Under the pieces are notes generated by a model. That model was not told the DNA's origin, did no database searches, and saw nothing but the letters and a program-made list of their open reading frames with translations. Shown in pieces: positions 1 through 7,068 of a DNA stretch of 10,788 nucleotides (its first letter is position 1; each line of letters starts with the position of its first letter). The position numbers were made by a program, and so were the translations under genes. Source of the stretch: BMS3ABIN04 sp965554225 (GTDB lineage: Bacteria; Bacteroidota; Ignavibacteria; Ignavibacteriales; Melioribacteraceae). The stretch lies in NCBI GenBank assembly GCA_965554225.1, contig CBEVZC010000099.1, positions 1 through 10,788 on the forward strand, written 5' to 3'.

Positions 1-13
1 TATATAATAAACT

Positions 14-385
14 TTAATTATAAAGGAAGATTTTACTTCTTTCTTCTTCTCTGTAAACTTTCATCAATCTACCGAGCAATCTTTTGCACCTTTCCTGATT
101 ATATGATCCAAATTCATTTTTTGAAAACACTTGAGCTAGAGAGTTTATTGATTTTGTAATGATATCTACTAAATTATTATTTTGAGTTAATATATCATAA
201 GGTAAAAAGCTAACCAGATCAAAAGCAGCGGTTTCGGCAATTATCAGCAATTCATCATAATTCAAATCGGATAAATTTATTTTATCGGGCGATAACCCTG
301 CTTTTTGACGAAACTTTAATTCATACTTCATTCTTTCCGTCAGCAGAACCAATGCTGTTCCCAACGGTATTTTAAGATTTATCAT
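14..385 (-). CDS. Hypothetical protein, 123 aa, not recognised
   Basis: I do not recognise this family. The reading frame is complete, with an ATG at 385 and TAA at 14. The start is supported by a purine-rich AAGGATAAGG a few bases upstream (about 388-397 on the opposite strand). The protein is soluble-looking, has no signal peptide or membrane segment, and is probably mostly helical. Its middle is acidic and hydrophobic (DELLIIAETAAFDLVSFLPY, around residues 44-63) and its C-terminal third is basic (ERCKRLLGRLMKVYREEERS, around 98-117). The short basic tail could bind nucleic acid or a partner, but nothing shows this directly. It is divergent from the histidine kinase across a 302-base gap. 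The stretch just upstream stays in the same reading frame but is cut by a TGA at 407-409, eight codons before the ATG. A function cannot be assigned. Confidence 0.7.
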   Translation of the reverse strand: MINLKIPLGTALVLLTERMKYELKFRQKAGLSPDKINLSDLNYDELLIIAETAAFDLVSFLPYDILTQNNNLVDIITKSINSLAQVFSKNEFGSYNQERCKRLLGRLMKVYREEERSKIFLYN

Positions 386-687
386 AACCTTATCCTTTTC
401 TTGTTTTCACTTTCCTTTACTATCATCTTTCATCATTTTTAAATTATCGATTCTTTTTTCTATTTGTTTTACAGTCAATTTGTTCTATTTGCTCCCATTA
501 AAAGGGGTAATAATAAATCGCTTAATCAACATATAACAAACCCAATAAGAAATAAATTTAGTTACATTACATTTGATTTTTTAATACTTTTGAGTAGTAA
601 ACAATTTAGTATAGCTTTTGAAAGTAAGTAAATTAGAGACACAGATACAGTCCGCTACTTGATAAATTCAAATATTTAATAGATTAT
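386..687. other. Divergent intergenic region between the 123-aa gene and the histidine kinase
   Basis: This 302-base AT-rich stretch must hold the promoters for both flanking genes. It contains the ribosome binding site of the leftward gene, a 23-codon mini-ORF on the minus strand (407-478) of doubtful reality, and a candidate promoter for the kinase at 589-620. A short CCC-attaaaa-GGGG inverted repeat lies near 495-508. No strong hairpin, RNA gene or longer ORF was seen. Confidence 0.6.
589..620 (+). promoter_or_regulatory. Candidate Bacteroidota-type promoter for the PAS histidine kinase
   Basis: TTTG at 589-592 is followed after 19 bases by TAGCTTTTG at 612-620. Bacteroidota housekeeping promoters use TTTG near -33 and TAnnTTTG near -7 with about 19-21 bases between. 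The spacing fits, but the -7 element has one extra T, so the match is imperfect. It would start transcription about 60 bases before the kinase ATG. It is only useful if the host uses this type of sigma factor. Confidence 0.25.
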
Positions 688-3411
688 ATGAAAAACAAAC
701 TTGATTTCCATGATAAATATTTCTTATCGCAATTTATAGAAAACTCTCCCAATCCAATTTTTATTGTTAACGAAAGGGGAAGGTTAATATTTCTAAACCC
801 TTCATGTAAAATATTTAAATCATATACTGATAGCATTAAGAATAAAAAGTACAGCAATCTATTGAACCAAAGCAAAAACTCAAAAAAAATTGATTTGATT
901 ATTAGCAAAGTGTTTGAGAAAGGCGAAAAATTTAGCGGAATTCATTTGGAGTATTTAAGTAAATCAGGAAAAGTTTTCCATTCTGATTCAAGATTTTATC
1001 CTTTGTTTGATGAAAACAAAAACGTTATTGCTTGTGTTGTAGCCAACACCGATATTACCAAGCAAATCGAGACAGAAAATAAGTTATTCAAAAAGCAAGA
1101 AACATTTAGAGCTCTTGCAGAAAGTTCTAATGATGTAATAATGCGTTTTGATAGACAGTACCGCCATATCTATGTTAATTCGGTTGTTTACGAATCAACT
1201 GGAATTCATGCAAAAGATTTTATAGGAAAAACCCATAAGGAGTTAGGCTTTCCGGAGAATTTAATTAAAATTTGGGAAAGAGCTATTGAGAAAGTATTTA
1301 AAACCGCCAAGCCGAATAGAATTGAATTCCAATTACCGACAAAAATTTGGATAGATTGGCTTTTGGTCCCTGAATTTTCACAAACCGGCAAGGTGCAGTA
1401 CGTAATTGCTACCGCGAGAGATATTACTGAAAGAAAAAATATTATAGACCAAATACATAAACTTAATTATGAACTTGAAGTTAAAGTTAAAGAAAGAATA
1501 AAACAGTACCATCAAGCTAACAAAGAGCTGAAAAAAGAAATTCAATCCAGAAAAAAAATAGCCCAAGAACTAAAAGAGAGGCAAAAGCAGTATAAGGCAA
1601 TTTTTGAATCAGCTATTGAAGGCTTGGTAATAGTTAACAAACATGGTGAAGTTGTAGAGGCGAACCCTTCGGCATACAAAATGTATGGTTATAAATACAA
1701 TGAATTTCTTAAACTTAATCTCATAGATTTAGTAGATTCTAAAAGTAAAAAAGAATATCTCTTAACAATCAAGCCATTATTAAAGAACGAAGATGTTTCT
1801 TTTCATGGAGTAGGTCTTAAAAAGAACGGATATCCTCTTTACATTGAAGCTCATGCGCGTATTTTTTCGTACACAGGGAAAAGACATTTCCTTATAACAG
1901 TAAATGATATAACAAAGCGAAAACTTTCTGAACAAAAATTACAAGACCGGGAAAAGAACTACACAGCGCTATTCAACCTATCACCAATTGGAATTGTTTT
2001 AATTGACTTTGAAGGAAATATTTTAGATGCAAATCCTGCTTATTGTAATATTATTGGGTATTCCAGAGAAGAATTATTGAAAATGAAGGTTACTGATTTA
2101 TCTCATCCGGATAGTGTAGCAAAAATAGACAAACATATCTCTTACCTAAAAAAGAATAAAATATTAAGGCATACGGTAAAAAACGTAAAAAAGGACGGAG
2201 AGGTTGTTTATTTAGAATTAAATGAATCGAGAATTTCTTTAGCATACGGCGGGGAATTCGTATTAGCAATTGCAAGTGACATAACCGATCAAAAGCTTGC
2301 TTTCATTGAATTAGAAAAGAATGAGAGACGTTATAGGACTTTATTCGATATGTCTCCTAGCGGAATAATGATAGAAAACGTAGATAATATAATTTTAGAT
2401 ATAAATCCGGCTTTATGTAAATCGTTAGGCTATAAGTACGAAGAAGTTATTGGAAAACCGGTTGAAAAGTTTTTTCCGCAAACCGAGTTAGAATCAGTTA
2501 ATAATTTTGAAGGGGGAAAGAATCAGAACAAAACAATTCACCATACAATAGAAACACAGAGAAAAGACGGTAAATTTGTTTATTTGGAACTGAGCAAAAC
2601 ACTTATTCCCTTGACCAATAATACTGAAGGCGTTCTTGTAACAGGAACCGATATAACTAAAAGAATAAAGTATGAAAAAGATTTACTAAAAGCTAAAGAA
2701 GAGGCAGAAAGATCGAACAAACTAAAAACTGAATTTTTAGCTCAAATGTCTCATGAAATCCGTTCCCCCATAAATGTTATCTTAAGTTTTACTTCTTTAT
2801 TGGAGCAGGAAGTTTCCGAAAAGTATAATTCGAAAGAATTGATGAGCTACTTTAAAAGTATCAACAGAGGTAGTAGAAGAATTATAAAAACAATAGATAT
2901 GATTTTGAATATGTCCGAGATCCAGACCGGAAGCTACGAAGTCAGTCCAAGAAAATTAAGTCTGGCAAAAGATGTATTCAAGGGTGTTTTAGATGAATAT
3001 AGTAGTTTAGCGGAAAGTAAAAGCATTAAGCTTACCTTCGTAAACAAAACTCATTCTTCTAATATTGTAGCTGATTTATACTCGGTTATTCAGATATTTT
3101 CAAACTTGGTTGATAATGCAATTAAGTATACTGAAAAAGGAAAAATTGAGATAAAACTCTACCGGAATGCAAAAAATAAGTTATGCGTTAATGTTAAAGA
3201 TTCCGGAGTCGGCATTTCCGAAAAATACTTACCAAATTTATTTAATCCTTTTACTCAGGAAGAAAGCGGATACACAAGAAAATTTGAGGGAACCGGACTA
3301 GGCTTAGCACTTGTTTATCAATACTGCCAACTTAACAATGCAACTATCTTTGTAAGAAGTACTAAAGGGAAAGGAAGTACATTTAAAGTGATTTTCGAAG
3401 GTAACAAGTAA
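688..3411 (+). CDS. Cytosolic histidine kinase with five PAS domains
   Basis: This 907-aa protein autophosphorylates a histidine in response to an unknown signal and would pass the phosphate to a response regulator. Five PAS domains run from about residues 12-128, 135-250, 300-415, 420-538 and 545-662. Each ends in the DIT motif (D122, D245, D407, D531, D655). A charged coiled coil at about 250-300 separates PAS2 from PAS3. The HisKA domain has the phospho-acceptor H689 in SHEIRSP. The ATPase domain shows an N box (N806, N810), a G1 box (DSGVGIS, 838-844), an F box (NPF, 853-855) and a G2 box (GTGLGL, 868-873), so it looks catalytically complete. There is no membrane segment, HAMP or receiver domain, so it probably senses a cytosolic or membrane-permeant cue. 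No response regulator gene is in the window, making it an orphan kinase here. The ATG at 688 is the first possible start after the in-frame TAG at 634; no Shine-Dalgarno is visible. Confidence 0.95.
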   Translation: MKNKLDFHDKYFLSQFIENSPNPIFIVNERGRLIFLNPSCKIFKSYTDSIKNKKYSNLLNQSKNSKKIDLIISKVFEKGEKFSGIHLEYLSKSGKVFHSDSRFYPLFDENKNVIACVVANTDITKQIETENKLFKKQETFRALAESSNDVIMRFDRQYRHIYVNSVVYESTGIHAKDFIGKTHKELGFPENLIKIWERAIEKVFKTAKPNRIEFQLPTKIWIDWLLVPEFSQTGKVQYVIATARDITERKNIIDQIHKLNYELEVKVKERIKQYHQANKELKKEIQSRKKIAQELKERQKQYKAIFESAIEGLVIVNKHGEVVEANPSAYKMYGYKYNEFLKLNLIDLVDSKSKKEYLLTIKPLLKNEDVSFHGVGLKKNGYPLYIEAHARIFSYTGKRHFLITVNDITKRKLSEQKLQDREKNYTALFNLSPIGIVLIDFEGNILDANPAYCNIIGYSREELLKMKVTDLSHPDSVAKIDKHISYLKKNKILRHTVKNVKKDGEVVYLELNESRISLAYGGEFVLAIASDITDQKLAFIELEKNERRYRTLFDMSPSGIMIENVDNIILDINPALCKSLGYKYEEVIGKPVEKFFPQTELESVNNFEGGKNQNKTIHHTIETQRKDGKFVYLELSKTLIPLTNNTEGVLVTGTDITKRIKYEKDLLKAKEEAERSNKLKTEFLAQMSHEIRSPINVILSFTSLLEQEVSEKYNSKELMSYFKSINRGSRRIIKTIDMILNMSEIQTGSYEVSPRKLSLAKDVFKGVLDEYSSLAESKSIKLTFVNKTHSSNIVADLYSVIQIFSNLVDNAIKYTEKGKIEIKLYRNAKNKLCVNVKDSGVGISEKYLPNLFNPFTQEESGYTRKFEGTGLGLALVYQYCQLNNATIFVRSTKGKGSTFKVIFEGNK

Positions 3412-3602
3412 AGTAGAATTAAAGATTAGCAAATACAAATAAAATTCGATTAGAAGCACCAAATATCAAACAATAAAACACAAAAATCTCTAATTTTCAA
3501 TTTGTGAAACGTACGTCTTGCTTTTGTTTTTTTATTCTATTTAAGCCGACTGTCTGAATCTTTGTTATTGTACTTATTTACTTTTCAGAAACTATTTTTT
3601 GA

Positions 3603-3627
3603 TATTAGTTATTTACTTAAACTAATA
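3603..3627. repeat. 8-bp perfect inverted repeat in the convergent spacer
   Basis: TATTAGTT (3603-3610) and AACTAATA (3620-3627) are exact reverse complements around a 9-base loop. The repeat sits between the converging kinase and rmlA genes, where a bidirectional terminator would be expected. Neither side is followed by a clear run of T on its own strand and the stem is AT-rich, so it is at best a weak terminator. The T-rich run at about 3522-3537 lies downstream of the kinase but lacks a good stem directly before it. Confidence 0.3.
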
Positions 3628-3652
3628 AATGAAAAAAATTAGTATTATAAAA

Positions 3653-4516
3653 TTATTCGTCTAATACTCTTTTTAAATAGTCTTTGTAATATGAATTCGG
3701 CATTTCTGAAATTAAGATTTGGAGTTGGGGTTTTGTAATAAAGCCCTTTTTATAAGCTATCTCTTCAATACAGGCAACCTTTAATCCTTGACGGTCATCA
3801 ATTACACCAAAGAAATTAGAAGCACTTAACAAAGCTTCGGGGGTTCCGGTATCCAGCCAAGCTACACCGCGGCCGATTTGCTCAACTTTTAACTTACCCG
3901 CATTCATATAAACTTTATTAACATCGGTAATTTCTAACTCGCCTCTTGCTGAAGGTTTAAGATTTTTAGAAATTTCAATAACCTTATTATCATATACATA
4001 CAAACCGGGAACAGCAAATGGTGATTTTGGATTTTTAGGTTTTTCCTCAATAGAAACTGCATTACCTTTTTCATCAAATTCAACAATACCATACCTTTCA
4101 GGATCTTTTACGCGATAAGCAAAAATATTTGCTCCCTCTTGATGGCTTTCCAAAACATTATACAAGAAATTTAACTTTCCATAGAATATATTATCTCCCA
4201 GAATAAGCGTAACACTATCATTTCCAATAAACTCTTCTCCAACAATAAAAGATTCCGCAATTCCGTTTGGGGCATCTTGAACTTGATAAGTAATAGACAA
4301 TCCTATTTGCGAACCATCCGAGAAAAGTTTTTTGTAAAGCGGAATAGTTTCTTTATTAGAAATGATTAATATTTCCTTAATTCCACCCAGCATTAAAATT
4401 GAAAGAGGATAGTAAATTAAAGGTTTGTCGTAAATTATTGTGAGCTGTTTACTATAGACTTTTGTTATCGGGTAAAGCCGCGTTCCGGCTCCACCGGCAA
4501 GAATTATTCCCTTCAC
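3653..4516 (-). CDS. rmlA: Glucose-1-phosphate thymidylyltransferase
   Basis: RmlA condenses dTTP with glucose-1-phosphate to give dTDP-glucose and pyrophosphate, the first step toward dTDP-rhamnose and related surface sugars. The 287-aa length matches the short RmlA/RfbA form. The nucleotide-binding loop GGAGTRLYPIT (8-18) is followed by SKQL (22-25, with the catalytic-type K23) and DKPLIYYPLS (30-39). QDAPNGIAES (80-89), GDNIFYG (107-113), YG (142-143), EEKP (157-160), GLYVYD (171-176), RGELEITDVN (191-200) and WLDTGTPE (220-227) are all as expected. The start is GTG: an in-frame TAA touches it and an AGGTGA lies just upstream. It is the last gene of a leftward run, 22 bases after the exported protein. 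The rmlB, rmlC and rmlD genes are not nearby, so the sugar pathway must be completed elsewhere. Product inhibition by dTDP-rhamnose is known for the family. Confidence 0.97.
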   Translation of the reverse strand: MKGIILAGGAGTRLYPITKVYSKQLTIIYDKPLIYYPLSILMLGGIKEILIISNKETIPLYKKLFSDGSQIGLSITYQVQDAPNGIAESFIVGEEFIGNDSVTLILGDNIFYGKLNFLYNVLESHQEGANIFAYRVKDPERYGIVEFDEKGNAVSIEEKPKNPKSPFAVPGLYVYDNKVIEISKNLKPSARGELEITDVNKVYMNAGKLKVEQIGRGVAWLDTGTPEALLSASNFFGVIDDRQGLKVACIEEIAYKKGFITKPQLQILISEMPNSYYKDYLKRVLDE

Positions 4517-4520
4517 TTAT

Positions 4521-4526
4521 TCACCT
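4521..4526 (-). promoter_or_regulatory. Shine-Dalgarno AGGTGA deciding the GTG start of rmlA
   Basis: Read on the minus strand, AGGTGA is followed by ATAA and then GTG. The TAA immediately before the GTG is in the same frame, so no longer start is possible. The next in-frame ATG would remove the nucleotide-binding loop. The site lies in the 22-base gap after the preceding gene, consistent with translation from a shared transcript. Confidence 0.7.
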
Positions 4527-4538
4527 ATATTATTAAGA

Positions 4539-5312
4539 TTACTTCACAACTTCAATTTGTCCTGAAGCTATAAAAATATCATTTTGATTAAACACTTTTA
4601 TTTGATATTTACCGGGTTTAGAAAAAACATATTTAAAAAACGTATCTTCCCAATCCGGGTTTAGTTTATACATTTTTGAACCGATAATTTTCTCATATTC
4701 AAAATCATTATCCTGATCTTGCCAAACTTGAATTTTAATTGTATCGGTCTTAAAAGGCATATAGTTTTTCAAATAAACATAAACTACACCTAAATTCTTT
4801 GATAAGGATAGAGAAGTAATAACATTGACCGGTTTCCCGCTAACAACAACTTCACAGAAAGTTAAATCACAATTTTCATAATATCGAGAAGAGTTTGCTA
4901 CTTTCGAAGAAGAATATTCCGTATCTATTTTAATATCAACTGTATCGACAGATAATTTTGTCTGAGATGAATTCAGAAAATAAACTTCATATTTACCCGC
5001 TTCCTTAAACTCATAATTAAAAACAGCCCATTTATCATTTTTGTTTATCTTGATAATTTGGCTGTCAAAAGGTTTAAATACATTATCCGCTTTTTTATCG
5101 ATAAATAAATATAATAAAGAGTCGCCGATAGCTTTATGTTCATTGTCGAACAAAATATAAACTTGACTTCCCCACGGTTCTATTTTCCATTCATTTTTTG
5201 CTTCGATGGGTTTTCCATCTTCTGTAAAGCTTTTACAAAAATAAATTTGCTGAGCACTTAACGTACCGCCAACAAGAAATAACAAAAAAATAATCTTTTT
5301 AACCAAACTCAT
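4539..5312 (-). CDS. Exported protein with two tandem beta-sandwich-like repeats
   Basis: I do not recognise a named family. The 257-aa protein starts with a basic pair and a hydrophobic stretch (KKIIFLLFLVGGTLSA) with a good signal peptidase I site after A20, and no lipobox cysteine. The mature part is an internal duplication, roughly 23-127 and 151-257. FC (25-26) matches FC (152-153), GKP (33-35) matches GKP (159-161), VY (51-52) matches VY (177-178), and W95 matches W221. GKY (106-108) matches GKY (234-236), with a constant offset of 126-128 residues. The alternating hydrophobic pattern and the YxF...GKYxVxxxN ending suggest Ig-like or other beta-sandwich domains, in the periplasm or outside the cell. 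The ATG at 5312 has AAGGG upstream. It lies 42 bases after trkA and 22 before rmlA, so it is probably cotranscribed. A role as a binding or structural surface module is a guess. Confidence 0.85.
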   Translation of the reverse strand: MSLVKKIIFLLFLVGGTLSAQQIYFCKSFTEDGKPIEAKNEWKIEPWGSQVYILFDNEHKAIGDSLLYLFIDKKADNVFKPFDSQIIKINKNDKWAVFNYEFKEAGKYEVYFLNSSQTKLSVDTVDIKIDTEYSSSKVANSSRYYENCDLTFCEVVVSGKPVNVITSLSLSKNLGVVYVYLKNYMPFKTDTIKIQVWQDQDNDFEYEKIIGSKMYKLNPDWEDTFFKYVFSKPGKYQIKVFNQNDIFIASGQIEVVK

Positions 5313-5354
5313 TTATACCCTTACGTTTCATTCTTAATAAAACAAAAAACATAC

Positions 5355-6695
5355 TTATTTAAAAAACTTTCCAACTTTATCGGCAGCCCCAGGCAAAACG
5401 AAAACAACGACCTTATCATTTTCTTGAAATTGAGTTTCGCCTTCGGCAATGAATCCTTCATCGCCTCGTATGTAACCTCCTATTAATGCATTTTTAGGAA
5501 ATTTTAAATCTTTAACAAACTTTTTTGTAGCCGGCGATTTTCTCAGGACATTAAATTCAAGTACTTCTGCATCTATTCCCTGCATACTAATAATAGAAAT
5601 AATATTTGCCTTATGAATAAAGCGAGTAATATTATTTGCTGCAATCAGTTTTTTGTTAATAAGAGAATCAATTCCAATAGTATGTGCTAAAGGAATATAA
5701 TCAACATTATCAACGAGAGCTATGGATTTAGAAACACCGAGATGTTTAGCCATTAAGCATGTTATTATGTTTGTTTCGTTATCTTCGGTTAGAGCAATAA
5801 AGCCATCCATATCAACAATACCTTCTTGAGCCAATAGATCAATATCTCGTCCGTCGCCTTGAATAACAAGAGTTTTGTTTAAATACTCGGCTAGATCTTC
5901 CGATTTAACTTTATCGGAGTCTATCAATTTTATATTCAAACTACTCTCTAACAACTTAGCAACTTTTCTTCCTACTTTACCTCCGCCAAGAATCATTATA
6001 TTCTGCATGTTTGATTGATCTTTCCCGACTAGTTTCTGAATTTCGTCAATTCCCTTTGGAGTTGTTACCACAAAAACTTGATCGTATGGAAGAAAAACAT
6101 CATTACCGGTTGGTATAATAGTTCTCATACCTCTATGAATAGCAACTATTCTAAATTTTACATCGCTTAACTCTTGGGCTACATATTTCAAACTTTTTCT
6201 TATAATCGGAATATCAGGCTCCAGTTTTAGCCCCATTAAAGATAATTTACCTTCTTCAAATTCAATAATATCAGTAGCGGCAACTCTTTCAATAAGCTTT
6301 ACTATTTCTACGGCAGCTAACTCTTCGGGATAAATTAAATGATCAACACCAATCGATTTAAATAAGTCTAAATGTTCGGGAGAAACATACTCGGCATGTT
6401 CCACTCTTGCAATAGCCTTTTTAGCTCCCAACTTTTTTGCAATAATAGCCGTATTAATATTTACAGACTCTAACGAGGTTACCGCCACAACCAGATCTGT
6501 TTCCCCAACATCAGCTTCTTGCAATGTTTTTATAGAAGTAGAAGATCCACTTACGGGAATTACTTCTACATTCGAAGCGATATTATCTAATTTTTCGTTA
6601 TCTATGTCTATTAATGTAATATCGTGGTTTTCATTTGCCAATTGCTTGGCTAAATGAAACCCTACTTCTCCTGCGCCCGAAACAATAATTTTCAT
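5355..6695 (-). CDS. trkA: Trk potassium uptake regulatory subunit TrkA (two RCK modules)
   Basis: TrkA is the cytosolic NAD(H)- and nucleotide-binding ring that gates the TrkH/TrkG potassium channel at the inner membrane. The 446-aa length fits the duplicated bacterial form. The first Rossmann fold has GAGEVG (7-12) and the acidic end of strand two at D30. Its TrkA-C domain is about 140-222. The second fold has GGGKVG (237-242) with D259, and its TrkA-C domain is about 372-446. Both dinucleotide loops look intact. The ATG at 6695 aligns exactly with the start of the first beta strand (MKIIVSGAGEVG); no Shine-Dalgarno is evident. It is the first gene of the leftward trkA, exported protein, rmlA run. 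No trkH or trkG gene is in the window. The 5' region is the long divergent spacer containing hairpins. Confidence 0.96.
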   Translation of the reverse strand: MKIIVSGAGEVGFHLAKQLANENHDITLIDIDNEKLDNIASNVEVIPVSGSSTSIKTLQEADVGETDLVVAVTSLESVNINTAIIAKKLGAKKAIARVEHAEYVSPEHLDLFKSIGVDHLIYPEELAAVEIVKLIERVAATDIIEFEEGKLSLMGLKLEPDIPIIRKSLKYVAQELSDVKFRIVAIHRGMRTIIPTGNDVFLPYDQVFVVTTPKGIDEIQKLVGKDQSNMQNIMILGGGKVGRKVAKLLESSLNIKLIDSDKVKSEDLAEYLNKTLVIQGDGRDIDLLAQEGIVDMDGFIALTEDNETNIITCLMAKHLGVSKSIALVDNVDYIPLAHTIGIDSLINKKLIAANNITRFIHKANIISIISMQGIDAEVLEFNVLRKSPATKKFVKDLKFPKNALIGGYIRGDEGFIAEGETQFQENDKVVVFVLPGAADKVGKFFK

Positions 6696-6766
6696 TTTAG
6701 CATGTATTTATTTATTATTAACTCAAAATTAAGGTAGTTTAGTTAATTATGCTAATCAATAGTTAT

Positions 6767-6800
6767 TTATTCTTTTGGATCTTAAGTTTTCAAAAGATAA
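6767..6800. repeat. Imperfect hairpin in the trkA leader region
   Basis: TTAT-T-CTTTTG (6767-6777) pairs with CAAAAG-ATAA (6791-6800), giving ten base pairs with one bulged T around a 13-base loop. It lies about 70 bases upstream of the trkA start codon. No T run follows it on either strand, so it does not look like an intrinsic terminator. It could be a leader structure or simply AT-rich coincidence. Confidence 0.3.
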
Positions 6801-6889
6801 GAATTCATTGTGAAACCGATAAGTTGAACGCCCGGTTAGAAAGCTAATTCGTATTCCATAAAAAAACATGTGTTTAATGTTAACTATTA

Positions 6890-7051
6890 TTATGATCTTC
6901 CGCCTAGCATTAAAAATAAACAGCTAACCGCAATAGCTAATAATGCATATATGAACTTATTGTTCTCAAACTTTATTCTAAATAAATAAAGTTTAACATA
7001 CTGCAAATTGAACTTGATTTTGATCAAGTATAGTAATAGTTTTTCACTCAA
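6890..7051 (-). CDS. Possible small membrane protein, 53 aa, TTG start
   Basis: A minus-strand frame is open from a TGA at 7058-7060 to TAA at 6890-6892, which is followed at once by in-frame TAA and TAG. With a TTG start at 7051 it encodes 53 residues; another TTG at 7027 would give 45. The only in-frame ATG is five codons from the end. The N-terminal half is basic and aromatic (KLYLFRIKFENNK, 20-32). Residues 33-49 (FIYALLAIAVSCLFLML) form one convincing membrane helix, followed by GGRS. The helix codons are richer in G and C than their surroundings, which favours coding. Against it are the lack of ATG and Shine-Dalgarno, overlap with two perfect inverted repeats, and a start only 17 bases from the divergent TPR ATG, leaving little promoter room. 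It could be a real small protein, a gene remnant or chance. Confidence 0.3.
   Translation of the reverse strand: MSEKLLLYLIKIKFNLQYVKLYLFRIKFENNKFIYALLAIAVSCLFLMLGGRS
6968..6994. repeat. Perfect 10-bp inverted repeat upstream of the TPR gene
   Basis: AAACTTTATT (6968-6977) and AATAAAGTTT (6985-6994) are exact reverse complements around the 7-base loop CTAAATA. The repeat lies about 75-100 bases before the TPR start codon, and its centre is about 40 bases from the centre of the TTGAT-N4-ATCAA palindrome. No T run follows it on either strand, so an operator or leader hairpin is more likely than a terminator. Confidence 0.5.
7008..7034 (+). promoter_or_regulatory. Candidate sigma70-like promoter for the TPR-aroE pair
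   Basis: TTGAAC (7008-7013) resembles a -35 box and TATAGT (7029-7034) matches five of six bases of TATAAT. The spacer is 15 bases, shorter than ideal. Transcription would begin near 7041, leaving a leader of under 30 bases. The FNR-type palindrome fills the spacer almost exactly, so a bound regulator would block polymerase here. The TPR start codon itself has no Shine-Dalgarno. Confidence 0.25.
7014..7027. promoter_or_regulatory. FNR/CRP-family type operator, TTGAT-N4-ATCAA
   Basis: TTGAT (7014-7018), TTTG (7019-7022) and ATCAA (7023-7027) form an exact copy of the palindrome bound by FNR and related DNR/NnrR regulators. The symmetry extends one base pair at each end (AC on the left pairs with GT on the right to give 7-bp arms, 7012-7029). 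Its centre is 48 bases before the TPR ATG. No second copy was seen in the other intergenic regions of the window. The binding protein is unknown; the same bases could also be read as part of the minus-strand small ORF. Confidence 0.5.
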
Positions 7052-7068
7052 ACAAATTCAATAATAAA

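Larger units (their letters stand above)
6696..7068. other. 373-base divergent regulatory region between trkA and the TPR gene
   Basis: This region must carry the trkA promoter on one strand and the TPR-aroE promoter on the other. From left to right it holds an imperfect hairpin (6767-6800), a short AACCG/CGGTT inverted repeat (6814-6837), a possible 53-codon minus-strand ORF (6890-7051), a perfect 10-bp inverted repeat (6968-6994) and an exact TTGAT-N4-ATCAA palindrome (7014-7027). No recognisable riboswitch or structured RNA gene was identified. Confidence 0.6.

Noticed and set aside
684..908. Minus-strand 74-codon ORF overlapping the start of the kinase
   Set aside because: Lies opposite a strongly supported coding region and its product is a low-complexity F/L-rich shadow.
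1206..2275. Three minus-strand ORFs of about 61 codons inside the kinase
   Set aside because: Antisense shadows of the PAS-coding region with no conserved motif or ribosome binding site.
3490..3540. T-rich run after the kinase as an intrinsic terminator
   Set aside because: The nearest stem (TTTCA-ATTTG-TGAAA) has only five base pairs and ends about a dozen bases before the T run.
3629..3664. Small plus-strand ORF ATGAAAAAAATTAG... encoding MKKISIIKLFV
   Set aside because: Only 11 codons, overlaps the 3' end of rmlA and has no ribosome binding site.
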